A DNA stretch of 64,000 nucleotides. Origin: CG2-30-36-16 sp964372115 (GTDB lineage: Bacteria > Bacteroidota > Ignavibacteria > Ignavibacteriales > Ignavibacteriaceae). Below, piece by piece: positions 6,877 through 15,549 of the stretch (within the stretch, counting starts at the first letter, position 1; each line of letters opens with the position of its first letter). A model generated the notes under the pieces. That model made no database searches. It was not told where the DNA came from and saw nothing but the letters and a program-made list of their open reading frames with translations. The DNA lies in NCBI GenBank assembly GCA_964372115.1, contig CAYJPN010000009.1, positions 1-64,000 on the forward strand, in the 5' to 3' direction. The translations under genes were made by a program, and so were the position numbers.

Positions 6877-8223
6877 ATGATAAAGAGAATCATTTATAAA
6901 AACCTTCAAAGATGGAAAGATAATCCTTCACGAAAACCTCTTATAATACGCGGAGCCAGACAAGTGGGTAAAACCACTTTAATTAAATCGTTTGCGGAAA
7001 AATATGAGCACAGTATTCTTCTGAATCTTGAAAAACCATCCGATAAACAGATTTTTGAAGATTTTGATAATGTAAACGACATTGTTGATGTTCTACTCAT
7101 AAAGTTCAATTTAACCACGGAGCAAATAGACGGTCTGCTGATATTTATTGATGAAATTCAAGAATCGCCGAAAGCAGTAAAATTGCTTAGATACTTTTAC
7201 GAAGATTATCCTCAAATCCACGTAATTGCTGCCGGTTCACTTTTGGAATTTGCATTAAAAGAAATTGAAAACTTTCCGGTCGGTAGAATTGAATATCTCT
7301 ATCTGCATCCAATTAATTTTTTGGAATACTTAGATGCTTTAGGAAAAAGCAACGCTCTTGAGCAGATGAATAAAATTCCGGTTGAAAAAAATGCTCATTC
7401 AATTTTGATGGGGCTTTTTAATAATTATGCAATTATTGGTGGAATGCCGGAAATAATAAAGACTTATCTCGAAAAGAAAAATCTGGCTGATTTAACAAGG
7501 ATTTATGAAAGTCTTTGGGAAACATTTAAAGATGATATGACGAAGTACGCTTCAAATAAATCCGACATGAATGTAATGAGTCACATAATAAATACCGCCT
7601 ATCTGAACTTGGATGAACGAGTTAAATTTCAGAATTTCGGAAACTCAAATTATAAGTCGCGTGAAGTTGGCGAGGCAATGCGAACTTTAGAGAATGCCCG
7701 CTTTTTATTTTTAATATATCCTACAACAGAAGTGGAAGTACCAATAAAACCGGATTTGAAAAAATCACCGCGTCTTCAGTTTTTAGATGCCGGATTAATA
7801 AATTATAAAAACGGAATTCAAGCTGAGCTTTTATCGCTAAAAGACTTAAGTTCATTTTACAAAGGGTATTTAATTCCCCACATAATAACTCAAGAGATTT
7901 TTTCGATAAACAATATTTCTAATACCAAACCTAATTTTTGGGTTAGAGAAAAAACACAATCCTCTGCGGAAGTTGATCTTGTAGTTCAATATAAAGACAA
8001 AGTTATTCCGATAGAAATTAAATCGGGAAGCATTGGCAAGTTAAGGTCGCTTCATCAATTTATGGAAAGAACAAATCATAATTTTGCAGTAAGGATTTAC
8101 GGCGGAGAATTCAATATCCAAAAAGTCAAGACCCAAAACAAAAAGGAATTCATGTTAATGAATCTGCCCTACTATTTGGGAACAAAAATTACTAATTATT
8201 TGGACAACTTTTTGAAAATCTAA
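6877..8223 (+). CDS. AAA+ ATPase with DUF4143 C-terminal domain (AAA_14 family)
   Basis: A 448-residue protein of the widespread AAA_14/DUF4143 family. The N-terminal P-loop ATPase has Walker A GARQVGKTT (residues 26-34, Lys32) and Walker B LLIFIDEIQ (about 88-96). The C-terminal DUF4143 half contains a PD-(D/E)xK-like nuclease signature: Glu365 and Asp367 in SAEVDLVVQ, then Glu380-x-Lys382 in IPIEIKSG. The functions of this family are poorly established; suggestions include mobile-element or defence-linked ATPases. It stands alone, between REP-like repeats and behind two tandem palindromes. No Shine-Dalgarno sequence is evident, and ATG 6877 is the first in-frame start after the palindromes. 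Confidence 0.85.
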   Translation: MIKRIIYKNLQRWKDNPSRKPLIIRGARQVGKTTLIKSFAEKYEHSILLNLEKPSDKQIFEDFDNVNDIVDVLLIKFNLTTEQIDGLLIFIDEIQESPKAVKLLRYFYEDYPQIHVIAAGSLLEFALKEIENFPVGRIEYLYLHPINFLEYLDALGKSNALEQMNKIPVEKNAHSILMGLFNNYAIIGGMPEIIKTYLEKKNLADLTRIYESLWETFKDDMTKYASNKSDMNVMSHIINTAYLNLDERVKFQNFGNSNYKSREVGEAMRTLENARFLFLIYPTTEVEVPIKPDLKKSPRLQFLDAGLINYKNGIQAELLSLKDLSSFYKGYLIPHIITQEIFSINNISNTKPNFWVREKTQSSAEVDLVVQYKDKVIPIEIKSGSIGKLRSLHQFMERTNHNFAVRIYGGEFNIQKVKTQNKKEFMLMNLPYYLGTKITNYLDNFLKI

Positions 8224-8271
8224 AATGAAAGAGTGAGATAAACAATACACTCACATTAACATTAAGGCAGC

Positions 8272-8365
8272 CCAACCCACACACATTCCTAACCGATTTA
8301 TCGGTTTTAGGCGGTGGAAGACTAAGAAGCCAACCCCCACACTTTCCTAACAGTTTTAACGGCTG
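8272..8365. repeat. Two REP-like units downstream of the AAA+ ATPase gene
   Basis: Unit one runs CCAACCCACACACATTCCTAACC onward, with the perfect hairpin AACCGAT-TT-ATCGGTT at 8291-8306. Unit two (8330-8365) runs CCAACCCCCACACTTTCC and then CAGTTTTAACGG. Both match the consensus of the units at 6555-6645. The rest of the 8224-8525 gap holds no gene that I can support. Confidence 0.6.
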
Positions 8366-8525
8366 CTAATTTAATTTTAGCCTTCCAATCGCTTCATCAT
8401 AATTTCCATTCTGAAAACATCTTTTTCAGTTCGACAAAATTATTAATCCATTCAAATTAATAACGGCAATTATTTGACCAAATCTTATGATATTGCCTTG
8501 GCACATAGTTTGTCACAGTAGAACT

Positions 8526-8639
8526 ATGTTTGAGAATATGAAAATAGCATTTGTAGTTCTTATAATTATTTGGCTTTCAGCAATACTCATAATTCTAACT
8601 ATATATTTTTTTTTAATCTTGTTCGCAATGTTTATCTAA
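8526..8639 (+). CDS. Small single-span membrane peptide upstream of ktrB
   Basis: An in-frame ATG at 8526 (or 8538) opens a 37- or 33-codon ORF ending one base before the ktrB start codon. The peptide reads MKIAFVVLIIIWLSAILIIL and continues hydrophobic to FAMFI, so it is essentially one long transmembrane helix with a single Lys near the N-terminus. The tight spacing suggests translational coupling with the potassium channel gene. KdpF, a 29-residue membrane peptide in the Kdp potassium pump, is a functional parallel, but I see no sequence identity that would justify that name. It is too short for routine gene calling. It could be an accessory subunit, a leader peptide, or chance. Confidence 0.5.
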   Translation: MFENMKIAFVVLIIIWLSAILIILTIYFFLILFAMFI

Positions 8640-8640
8640 A

Positions 8641-9984
8641 ATGTTCTCAATATTAAATAGAATTTTTACTCATGTGCAGTTAATTACAATAGGATTTGTG
8701 CTGCTTATTCTTATAGGTACCTTCTTTCTTATGCTGCCGATGTCAACTTCATCTAATGAGTCCCAGTCTTTTATTGACGCTCTTTTTACGGCAACTTCCG
8801 CTGTCTCAACAACCGGTTTAATCGTTGTGGATACGGGGACATACTATTCCTTCTTCGGGCAGATAGTTATTCTATTGTTAATCCAAATCGGCGGATTGGG
8901 ATATATGGTTCTCTTTGTACTGGTAACATTTATGCTTAAAAACAAGCTGTCAATAACCGGCAAAAAATATTTAAGAGCGTCTCTGTCGCGACTGCCGAAA
9001 GTTGACATTATAAAATTTGTTAAACTGACAATACTATTTACCGTTTCTTTCGAAGTTATCGGTGCACTCCTTTATACATTTTTTTGGATAGATCATTTTA
9101 ACGCTTCCGAGGCAATTTACATTTCAGTATTTCACTCCGTATCTGCGTTTTGTACAGCCGGGTTTTCACTTTTCGCCGATAGTCTTTCTGCTTACGGAAC
9201 TAACTGGTTAATTAATATCAACACTTTCATTTTGGTAATCGGCGGCTCAATCGGCTTCTTTGTTATTTATGATGTATCTCATTATTTCAAAAGTTTTATT
9301 AAACGCAACCCCATAAGGAGATTTTCTCTACAAACTAAAATTGTATTAACTACCTCAATAATTTTATACATAATGGGCGCAGTATTATTGTTTGTTTTGG
9401 AAAATGACAAATTCGCAAATAACTTTTTTGATAAAATACTTTATAGTTTATTTCAGTCTATCACTGCTTCAACTACAGTCGGTTTTAATACGGTTGACAT
9501 CGGTTCACTTACAACAGCAAGTTTGTTTGTAATAATCATTTTAATGTTTATCGGCGGATCGCCGGGCAGCACCGCCGGCGGCATAAAAACAACAAATCTT
9601 GTTATATTCTCAAAATTTGTTATAGCCGCTTTACGGGATAGAAAATACATTTCGATATTCAAACGGACTATTAATTCCACATTATTCCAAAAAGCTGCGG
9701 CTCAAATATTTGTTGCAGTCATATCGATAACCTTTTTTACTTTTTTACTTTCCGTTATAGAACGAACAGCTTTTATAAATATACTATTTGAAGCTGTTTC
9801 AGCCTTTGGCACTATCGGTTTATCTACAGGTATAACTTCCGGTCTTTCATCAGTTGGCAAGTTATCTATTATTGCATTAATGCTTATCGGCAGAATCGGT
9901 CCGCTCGTTATCGGTCTTTCGTTAGTGCCTAAAGCAAAGAATAATAATTACGTATACCCGGAAGAAGAAATATTGATATCATAA
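8641..9984 (+). CDS. ktrB: Ktr/Trk-type potassium uptake channel subunit
   Basis: A 447-residue integral membrane protein of the TrkH/KtrB superfamily that conducts potassium (often sodium-coupled) into the cell. Four pore-loop repeats are visible by their selectivity-filter glycines: SAVSTTGLIV, SAFCTAGFSL, TASTTVGFNT and SAFGTIGLST. GGSPGSTAGGIKT marks the conserved cytoplasmic-side loop after the third repeat. The length is typical of KtrB rather than the longer TrkH. The regulatory subunit gene follows after 12 bases, so the two form an operon, probably including the small membrane peptide before it. Confidence 0.92.
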   Translation: MFSILNRIFTHVQLITIGFVLLILIGTFFLMLPMSTSSNESQSFIDALFTATSAVSTTGLIVVDTGTYYSFFGQIVILLLIQIGGLGYMVLFVLVTFMLKNKLSITGKKYLRASLSRLPKVDIIKFVKLTILFTVSFEVIGALLYTFFWIDHFNASEAIYISVFHSVSAFCTAGFSLFADSLSAYGTNWLININTFILVIGGSIGFFVIYDVSHYFKSFIKRNPIRRFSLQTKIVLTTSIILYIMGAVLLFVLENDKFANNFFDKILYSLFQSITASTTVGFNTVDIGSLTTASLFVIIILMFIGGSPGSTAGGIKTTNLVIFSKFVIAALRDRKYISIFKRTINSTLFQKAAAQIFVAVISITFFTFLLSVIERTAFINILFEAVSAFGTIGLSTGITSGLSSVGKLSIIALMLIGRIGPLVIGLSLVPKAKNNNYVYPEEEILIS

Positions 9985-9996
9985 AAGGAGAATCAA

Positions 9997-10656
9997 ATGA
10001 ATAATTTTGTTGTTATCGGACTTGGCAATTTCGGTTTTTATGTCGCCAAGAATCTTGCGGAAAAAGGTAAAAAGGTACTTGCTATAGATTCAGACCCAAA
10101 ACAAATAGACAAGATCAAAGACATTGTTAGTGACTCGGTTATTGGTGATGTTAAAGAGAAAGAATTTCTAACGGAATTTGTTGATAAAACAATCGAAGCT
10201 GCTATTATTAGCACCGGAGATAAAATGTTCGACAGCATTTTAGCAGTTCATCATCTTAATGAAATTGGTGTAAAGAATATTTATGTTAAAGCAATTGATG
10301 ATACGCATGCGCAGCTCTTAAAGCTTATGGGAGCAACTGAGATTATCTTCCCCGAAAAAGATATTGCCGGATGGTGGGCTAATAGACTTTCAGAGCCAAA
10401 TCTGATTGAGCATCTCCCTCTTTCAGAAGACTATTCCATCGTTGAGTATGCCTGCCCCGATAAGTTTGCCGGCAACACATTAAAAAATTTGCAGCTGCGT
10501 TCAAAGTATAAAATTTTGCTGATAGCCGTTAAGGATATTTTGAACAACGATTTTATTTTAATGCCCGCCGCCGATTACGTTTTGAAACCGGATACAATAC
10601 TTATTTTAATGGGTAAAAAAGAAGACATAAGTCGGATGAAAGTTGAAGTAAAATAA
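9997..10656 (+). CDS. ktrA: Potassium uptake regulatory RCK protein (TrkA/KtrA type)
   Basis: A 219-residue cytosolic RCK protein that forms a ring on the KtrB channel and gates it in response to ATP/ADP or NAD(H). The Rossmann-type RCK-N domain begins at once with GLGNFGFYVA, followed by the acidic strand end in LAIDSDPKQI. The RCK-C domain covers about residues 135-219 and ends in a strand typical of the family (DTILILMGKKEDI). A strong Shine-Dalgarno sequence, AAAGGAG, lies 7 bases before the ATG. The length matches single-RCK KtrA, not the double-length TrkA. Confidence 0.92.
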   Translation: MNNFVVIGLGNFGFYVAKNLAEKGKKVLAIDSDPKQIDKIKDIVSDSVIGDVKEKEFLTEFVDKTIEAAIISTGDKMFDSILAVHHLNEIGVKNIYVKAIDDTHAQLLKLMGATEIIFPEKDIAGWWANRLSEPNLIEHLPLSEDYSIVEYACPDKFAGNTLKNLQLRSKYKILLIAVKDILNNDFILMPAADYVLKPDTILILMGKKEDISRMKVEVK

Positions 10657-11092
10657 TAGATATTCTTTCGCAGTAATTTTGCCAGAACATCCCAATATTC
10701 ATCTTTTCTCAGAATAAGTAATTTCAATTGAATAAATATCACACTATCTTTGATTTGTGTAACTATACTTCAATTTACTTTTTAAATTACTAATACTGAA
10801 AGACGCAAAAACAAGTTGCTGCTAATGAACCACTAAAACTAATTTCGGAATTCTAAAGTACCGGAAAATGAAGTCTGGATTAATAAACCCGAAGACTTAA
10901 TAAATGTTGCTTAATCAATATTATTTTACTCTCATTTTTATTGACAAGTTCCGATGACAGAAACGACCTCTTTTAGTTAGCCGCAATTATGTTTCCAATG
11001 TTCTAAGAGATGTGCTAATTGTCTATCGACTCTATTAAATTCTCTGTTAACCATTATTTATTTTTCTAACAGTAACTTTTACTTTTTGACTT
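10657..11092. other. Intergenic region, no gene seen
   Basis: This 436-base A+T-rich gap separates the potassium operon from the convergent kinase gene. I see no open frame of note, no strong intrinsic terminator for either side, and no repeat shared with other gaps. Confidence 0.5.
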
Positions 11093-12391
11093 CTAAACGG
11101 TAAAATAAAATACGCTTCCTTTTCCTGTCTCACTTTCAACACGGATTTTCCCGCCGTGTTTTTCAACAAATTCTTTGCACAACAATAAACCCAAACTGGA
11201 ACTCGGCTCACCATCGGTGCCTTTTGTTCCAATCTTTTCATCTATTTTAAAAAGTTTTTTGATAGTATTCTCGGACATTCCGATTCCCGTGTCACGCACA
11301 GAAATTTCGAGCATGTTATTACTTGCTGCTTTTGCGTTTATAACTATTTTACCATTTCTGAATGTAAATTTAACCGAGTTGGACAGAAGATTACGCAAAA
11401 TAGAATTTAGCATATTCTCATCGGCAAAAACTTTTAGATTTTCCGGCACTTCGTTAAAAACTGTTATCCCTTTTTGTAAAGCAATTGGTCCCATTATTTC
11501 TAAATTTTGGTCAACTATTTTTTTGAGATTACAATCTTTCGGTTCAAAATCAATTGTGTTATTTTGTATTTGCGCCCAATCAAGGAGATTTTTTAGTAAT
11601 TTCAAAAGACTCTGCGCTGATTTATGCATTTCTGAGGAAAGTTTTGATAAATCCGAGTTTGAGAATTGATTAACTTCTTCAGACATCAATTCTGTCGTTC
11701 CTAAAAACCCCTGGAACGGACTCTTCAAATCATGCGCAATAATGGAGAAAAATTTGTCTTTGGTTGCGTTTAGTATTTTAAGCTCTTCGGTAGATTTTTT
11801 TAAGGAATCTTCTACTCTCTTATAATCAGTTAAATCGATTAACGCAACCTGGCATCCCGGATCGGTTTCCATTGTGTCTTCTATCTTTAAACCTTCCAGC
11901 AGAACATGAAATAATCGTTTTTCCTTATTCTTAATCGTTAATTCGCAAGAATGTTTAATTGGCGAACTAAAAATAGAGTTAAGGAATAATTTAAAAATAT
12001 CTCTTTCATTTTGCTGTATAAAAAGAATCAAATTCTTTCCAATTAATTTCTTTCGATCAGTACCGAACATTTTACCGGCGCTTAGATTTACTTCCTTAAT
12101 TAAGCCATCCGAATTTAAAGTAAAGTAAGGGATGGGGGAAAAGTCGAAGAGATTTACATATTTATTTCTTGATACTTCTAATTCTTGCTGCGTAATTCTA
12201 AGCTCTTCATTTTGATGTTCTAATTCTACTTGATGTACCTGCAGCAAGTGCACTAACCTTTGAACATCTCCCATTTTTTCAACAGTCGTTTTTTTTGTTT
12301 TCGGGTTTGTTTTTCCCTTTGCCACATTTCCAAATTCTTTTTCAGTTCGGTTCATTTTTTTTTGACTCCTCATTATTTTATACTTTAGCAA
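11093..12391 (-). CDS. Soluble PAS-domain histidine kinase
   Basis: A 432-residue kinase without transmembrane segments. An N-terminal coiled-coil segment (about 45-85, LVHLLQVHQVELEHQNEEL) leads into a PAS domain (about 85-200). The dimerisation domain has the phospho-acceptor His in SIIAHDLKSPFQGF, and the ATPase domain has NLLSNSVKF, DTGIGM and GLLLCKEFVEKHGG. Its start overlaps the end of the CheB-CheR gene by 7 bases, so the two are translationally coupled. No response regulator is encoded next to it, so its target is unknown. The coupled CheB-CheR-PAS protein is the obvious partner. Confidence 0.9.
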   Translation of the reverse strand: MLKYKIMRSQKKMNRTEKEFGNVAKGKTNPKTKKTTVEKMGDVQRLVHLLQVHQVELEHQNEELRITQQELEVSRNKYVNLFDFSPIPYFTLNSDGLIKEVNLSAGKMFGTDRKKLIGKNLILFIQQNERDIFKLFLNSIFSSPIKHSCELTIKNKEKRLFHVLLEGLKIEDTMETDPGCQVALIDLTDYKRVEDSLKKSTEELKILNATKDKFFSIIAHDLKSPFQGFLGTTELMSEEVNQFSNSDLSKLSSEMHKSAQSLLKLLKNLLDWAQIQNNTIDFEPKDCNLKKIVDQNLEIMGPIALQKGITVFNEVPENLKVFADENMLNSILRNLLSNSVKFTFRNGKIVINAKAASNNMLEISVRDTGIGMSENTIKKLFKIDEKIGTKGTDGEPSSSLGLLLCKEFVEKHGGKIRVESETGKGSVFYFTV

Positions 12392-15330
12392 TTAATTGCA
12401 AGAAGAATTAATTGAGACTCTTTGTCTCCCTGAAATATCTCGCGGGCATTTAACAATAATTTTTTCTTGCCGCCCTTTTTAAACTTGTATTCAACCTCAA
12501 AGTTTTCAAACAAACTACTTTCGGGTAAAATTTCCTCAAGCAGTTTTCTTAGTTCAGGTATATCCCAACTTTTATCATCAAGTTCGTATATATACTTGCC
12601 CACTATTTTCTCGCTGGCGGTATTAAACATGCTATAAAAGGACCTGTTAGCTGAAAGCACTTTCAAATTCTTATCAAGAATAAGAAGCGAATCTCTTACT
12701 GTATCAACAATATTATCGGAGTACTCACGAGCAAGCTGAACCTCATTATTCAATTTATGGATCTGCTGATAGGCTACCTTTAACTTGTGAATAAGTATAA
12801 ACGTTACCACAAGACCATCAATAATATTGCTTATTGTTCTATAAGGCAATATCCGCATTTGATACCATGTGCCGTCATTGGTCTCCACCTCGGTTTCCTT
12901 TAAGACGAGTGTTCTTAAAACTTCCTCGGCGTCTTCAATAAACTTTTCATATTTTAAATTTGTTGCAATATGGTTTATCGGTCTACCTATATCAGATGAA
13001 ATGAGGTTAACAACTTTTGTTGTGTGATGAGTAAATCTTTTAATATGCAGATTATTATCGAGAAAGATGGTTGGAATATCAGTGCTATCAAGCAGATTTT
13101 TCATATCATTATTGATGGTTGATAATTCATCATTTTTATTTTGAAGCTCTGTGTTTACCGTAATTAATTCTTCGTTTAAGGACTGCAATTCTTCTTTAGA
13201 AGTTTCCATTTCTTCATTTGAGCTTTGCAGCTCTTCGTTGGTTGATTGCATTTCTTCGTTTGTCGATTTAAGTTCTTCATTTGAAGTTTCCAACTCTTCA
13301 ATTGTTGAGCGTAAACTTTCTTTTGCAGATTTTAATTCGCGTTCAAGTTCTTTTATAATTTTTGCCGATTTCTTGTCGTAGTGGATCTTTTTAGAAACCG
13401 TTACTTTTCCCTCCTGCTTTACATCCTCAAAAATTATTAAGAGCGATCCAATCATTGCCGCGGGTTCTTTTATAGGGTTAAGAGTAAGGTTTACTAACTG
13501 GTAACTTCCGTTAGTTTTTACTTTTACATTTTGTGCGGTTAATGGTTTTTTACTTAATAAAACTTTTCTAACCAATACCCTCAGTTCTTGTTGTAACCCT
13601 TCACGCGCCATTTCAAAAATGTTCATTTTAGCTTCACCGTGGGTAAGCTCGAGGTATTTGCCTGTTCTTCCATGAACATAAGCTATATCTCCATTCTCTG
13701 AAATTATTACACAATTTGGAGAGTAGCTTTGTAGAATAATTTTTTCCGCTAACTGTGGAATGTTCTTTACATCGATTAATTTCATTGTAGACTCATAAGG
13801 TTTTTCAGTAGACCGGGCTAAAGGGAACTCAACAAATGGCTGTGCCGAGTATATTGAATCTCTTCTTTTATAAAGCTTCCATTTTTTATCCGCCATTGAA
13901 AACAGATCGACAAAACCGCCTATCGTTTCCGATGTTCCAAGAAAAAGTATTCCGCCCGGATACAAACTGTAATGAAATATCGGAATTACTTTTTTCTGCA
14001 ATTCTGCATCAAAATAAATTAAAAGATTTCGGCAAGAGATCAGATCGAGTTTTGTAAATGGAGGGTCTTTAATTACGCTTTGAGGTGCAAAGACGAGCAT
14101 TTCTCTAATTTCTTTTCGAATATGAAAAAGATTTCTTTCGAATGTAAAAAATTTTTTCAAACGTTCTTTACTAACATCAGCTTCAATTCCCGAGAACGAA
14201 CCTACACGCGCTTTGTCAATTGCATTGTTATCAATATCCGTCGCAAATATTTGTACATTAACATATTTTTTTATTTCATCCATGCATTCCCGTAACAATA
14301 TTGCAATGGAGTATGCTTCTTCACCGGTAGCGCAGCCGGGCACCCAAATTCTAATCTGACCATTATCGGGTTTACTTTTTATCAACTCGACTAAAAATAT
14401 TTTTAATTTTTCAAAAGATTCAGGGTCCCTGAAAAAATTTGTCACTCCGATTAAAAGTTCTTTAAATAAGCTATTAATTTCAGCGGGATTTTCTTGGAGC
14501 ATTCGAATATAGTTTGGAATACTTTCCAATTGAGCAATATTCATTCTTCTTTCTACACGCCGGTAAATTGTATTCTGTTTGTAAAGTGAAAAATCGTGCC
14601 CGGTATGAGTTCTTAGTAAAATAAAAATTTTTTGAAATGTATCGGGAATCTTACCGTCGTTCTTTTCAATATCTAATACAATACCTTTAACTTTTTGGGA
14701 GGTGTAATTAATTAACTGCTCCGGCATTTTTTCGGGCGAAAGAATGTAGTCGGCTAACCCGGTTTTAATTGCGCTGTTTGGCATACCGTCAAACTTTGCC
14801 GATTTCGGATCCTGAACCATCACCATTCCTAATTCGGTCTTTACAGCCTTTAACCCTGCTGTGCCATCGGAAGCCATGCCGGAGAGGATAATACAAATAG
14901 CTTTTTCACCCAGATCTGCCGAGAGAGACTTGAAGAAAAAATCAATCGGCAGCCTGAATCCATGCGCTTCAAGTGGTTCTATTAGCTGAAGCACTCCGTG
15001 CAGTATTGCTAAATCACTATTAGCCGGAGCAAAATAAACATGATTAGGCTGAACTATCATTCCGTCCTCAGCCTGAAATAATTTCATATTTGTAAATTTT
15101 TGGATTAGTTCCGGCATAATACTAATATGATTTGGATCTAAATGCGACACAACGATAAACGCCATGCCGCTATTTTCAGTAGTATTGCCAAAAAATTTTT
15201 CGAGAGCATCTAATCCGCCTGCAGATGCGCCAATACCCACCACATAAAATGATTTTTTTAAAGAAGATATTTCAGCGGTATTTTTTTTCTTTTTGACCGG
15301 AGATTGTTTTTGAATTATTTTCTTTTTCAT
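12385..15330 (-). CDS. CheB-CheR-PAS fusion protein
   Basis: A 981-residue fusion. The methylesterase part (about 28-215) has the catalytic Ser36 in GIGASAGG, His63 in SHLDPNH and Asp155 in GMASDG, and no receiver domain. The CheR methyltransferase part (about 225-490) contains GVTNFFRDPESF, the SAM loop WVPGCATGEEAYSIA and SCRNLLIYF. A long coiled coil (about 660-750) of repeated EE-LxSxNEE heptads leads to one or two PAS domains (about 755-860 and 865-981). All catalytic residues that can be seen are intact. No chemoreceptor, CheA or CheY gene is nearby, so it probably works in a sensory pathway other than chemotaxis, together with the overlapping histidine kinase. This kind of fusion is common in environmental bacteria, but its substrate is unknown. 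Confidence 0.92.
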   Translation of the reverse strand: MKKKIIQKQSPVKKKKNTAEISSLKKSFYVVGIGASAGGLDALEKFFGNTTENSGMAFIVVSHLDPNHISIMPELIQKFTNMKLFQAEDGMIVQPNHVYFAPANSDLAILHGVLQLIEPLEAHGFRLPIDFFFKSLSADLGEKAICIILSGMASDGTAGLKAVKTELGMVMVQDPKSAKFDGMPNSAIKTGLADYILSPEKMPEQLINYTSQKVKGIVLDIEKNDGKIPDTFQKIFILLRTHTGHDFSLYKQNTIYRRVERRMNIAQLESIPNYIRMLQENPAEINSLFKELLIGVTNFFRDPESFEKLKIFLVELIKSKPDNGQIRIWVPGCATGEEAYSIAILLRECMDEIKKYVNVQIFATDIDNNAIDKARVGSFSGIEADVSKERLKKFFTFERNLFHIRKEIREMLVFAPQSVIKDPPFTKLDLISCRNLLIYFDAELQKKVIPIFHYSLYPGGILFLGTSETIGGFVDLFSMADKKWKLYKRRDSIYSAQPFVEFPLARSTEKPYESTMKLIDVKNIPQLAEKIILQSYSPNCVIISENGDIAYVHGRTGKYLELTHGEAKMNIFEMAREGLQQELRVLVRKVLLSKKPLTAQNVKVKTNGSYQLVNLTLNPIKEPAAMIGSLLIIFEDVKQEGKVTVSKKIHYDKKSAKIIKELERELKSAKESLRSTIEELETSNEELKSTNEEMQSTNEELQSSNEEMETSKEELQSLNEELITVNTELQNKNDELSTINNDMKNLLDSTDIPTIFLDNNLHIKRFTHHTTKVVNLISSDIGRPINHIATNLKYEKFIEDAEEVLRTLVLKETEVETNDGTWYQMRILPYRTISNIIDGLVVTFILIHKLKVAYQQIHKLNNEVQLAREYSDNIVDTVRDSLLILDKNLKVLSANRSFYSMFNTASEKIVGKYIYELDDKSWDIPELRKLLEEILPESSLFENFEVEYKFKKGGKKKLLLNAREIFQGDKESQLILLAINC

Positions 15331-15549
15331 AGCACCTTTTGTAAAAAATTAAATCACTTCCGAATATTCATCACGTTTAGAAAAAATTGTTCTAAAAAAT
15401 ATTAAAAATCCACCGGGCAGAATTTACACCATAGTCATAAATCCATCATATCTTAAAGTAAAAATATACGCCATAAAATACAATTAGAATTATTTTAAAT
15501 ATTGATTTAAAGTAATATAATGCCCGCGTATTAAAAGCCCGCTCAATTC

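Noticed and set aside
13151..13381. 76-codon plus-strand Ser-rich ORF
   Set aside because: It is the antisense shadow of the EE-LxSxNEE coiled coil of the CheB-CheR fusion.
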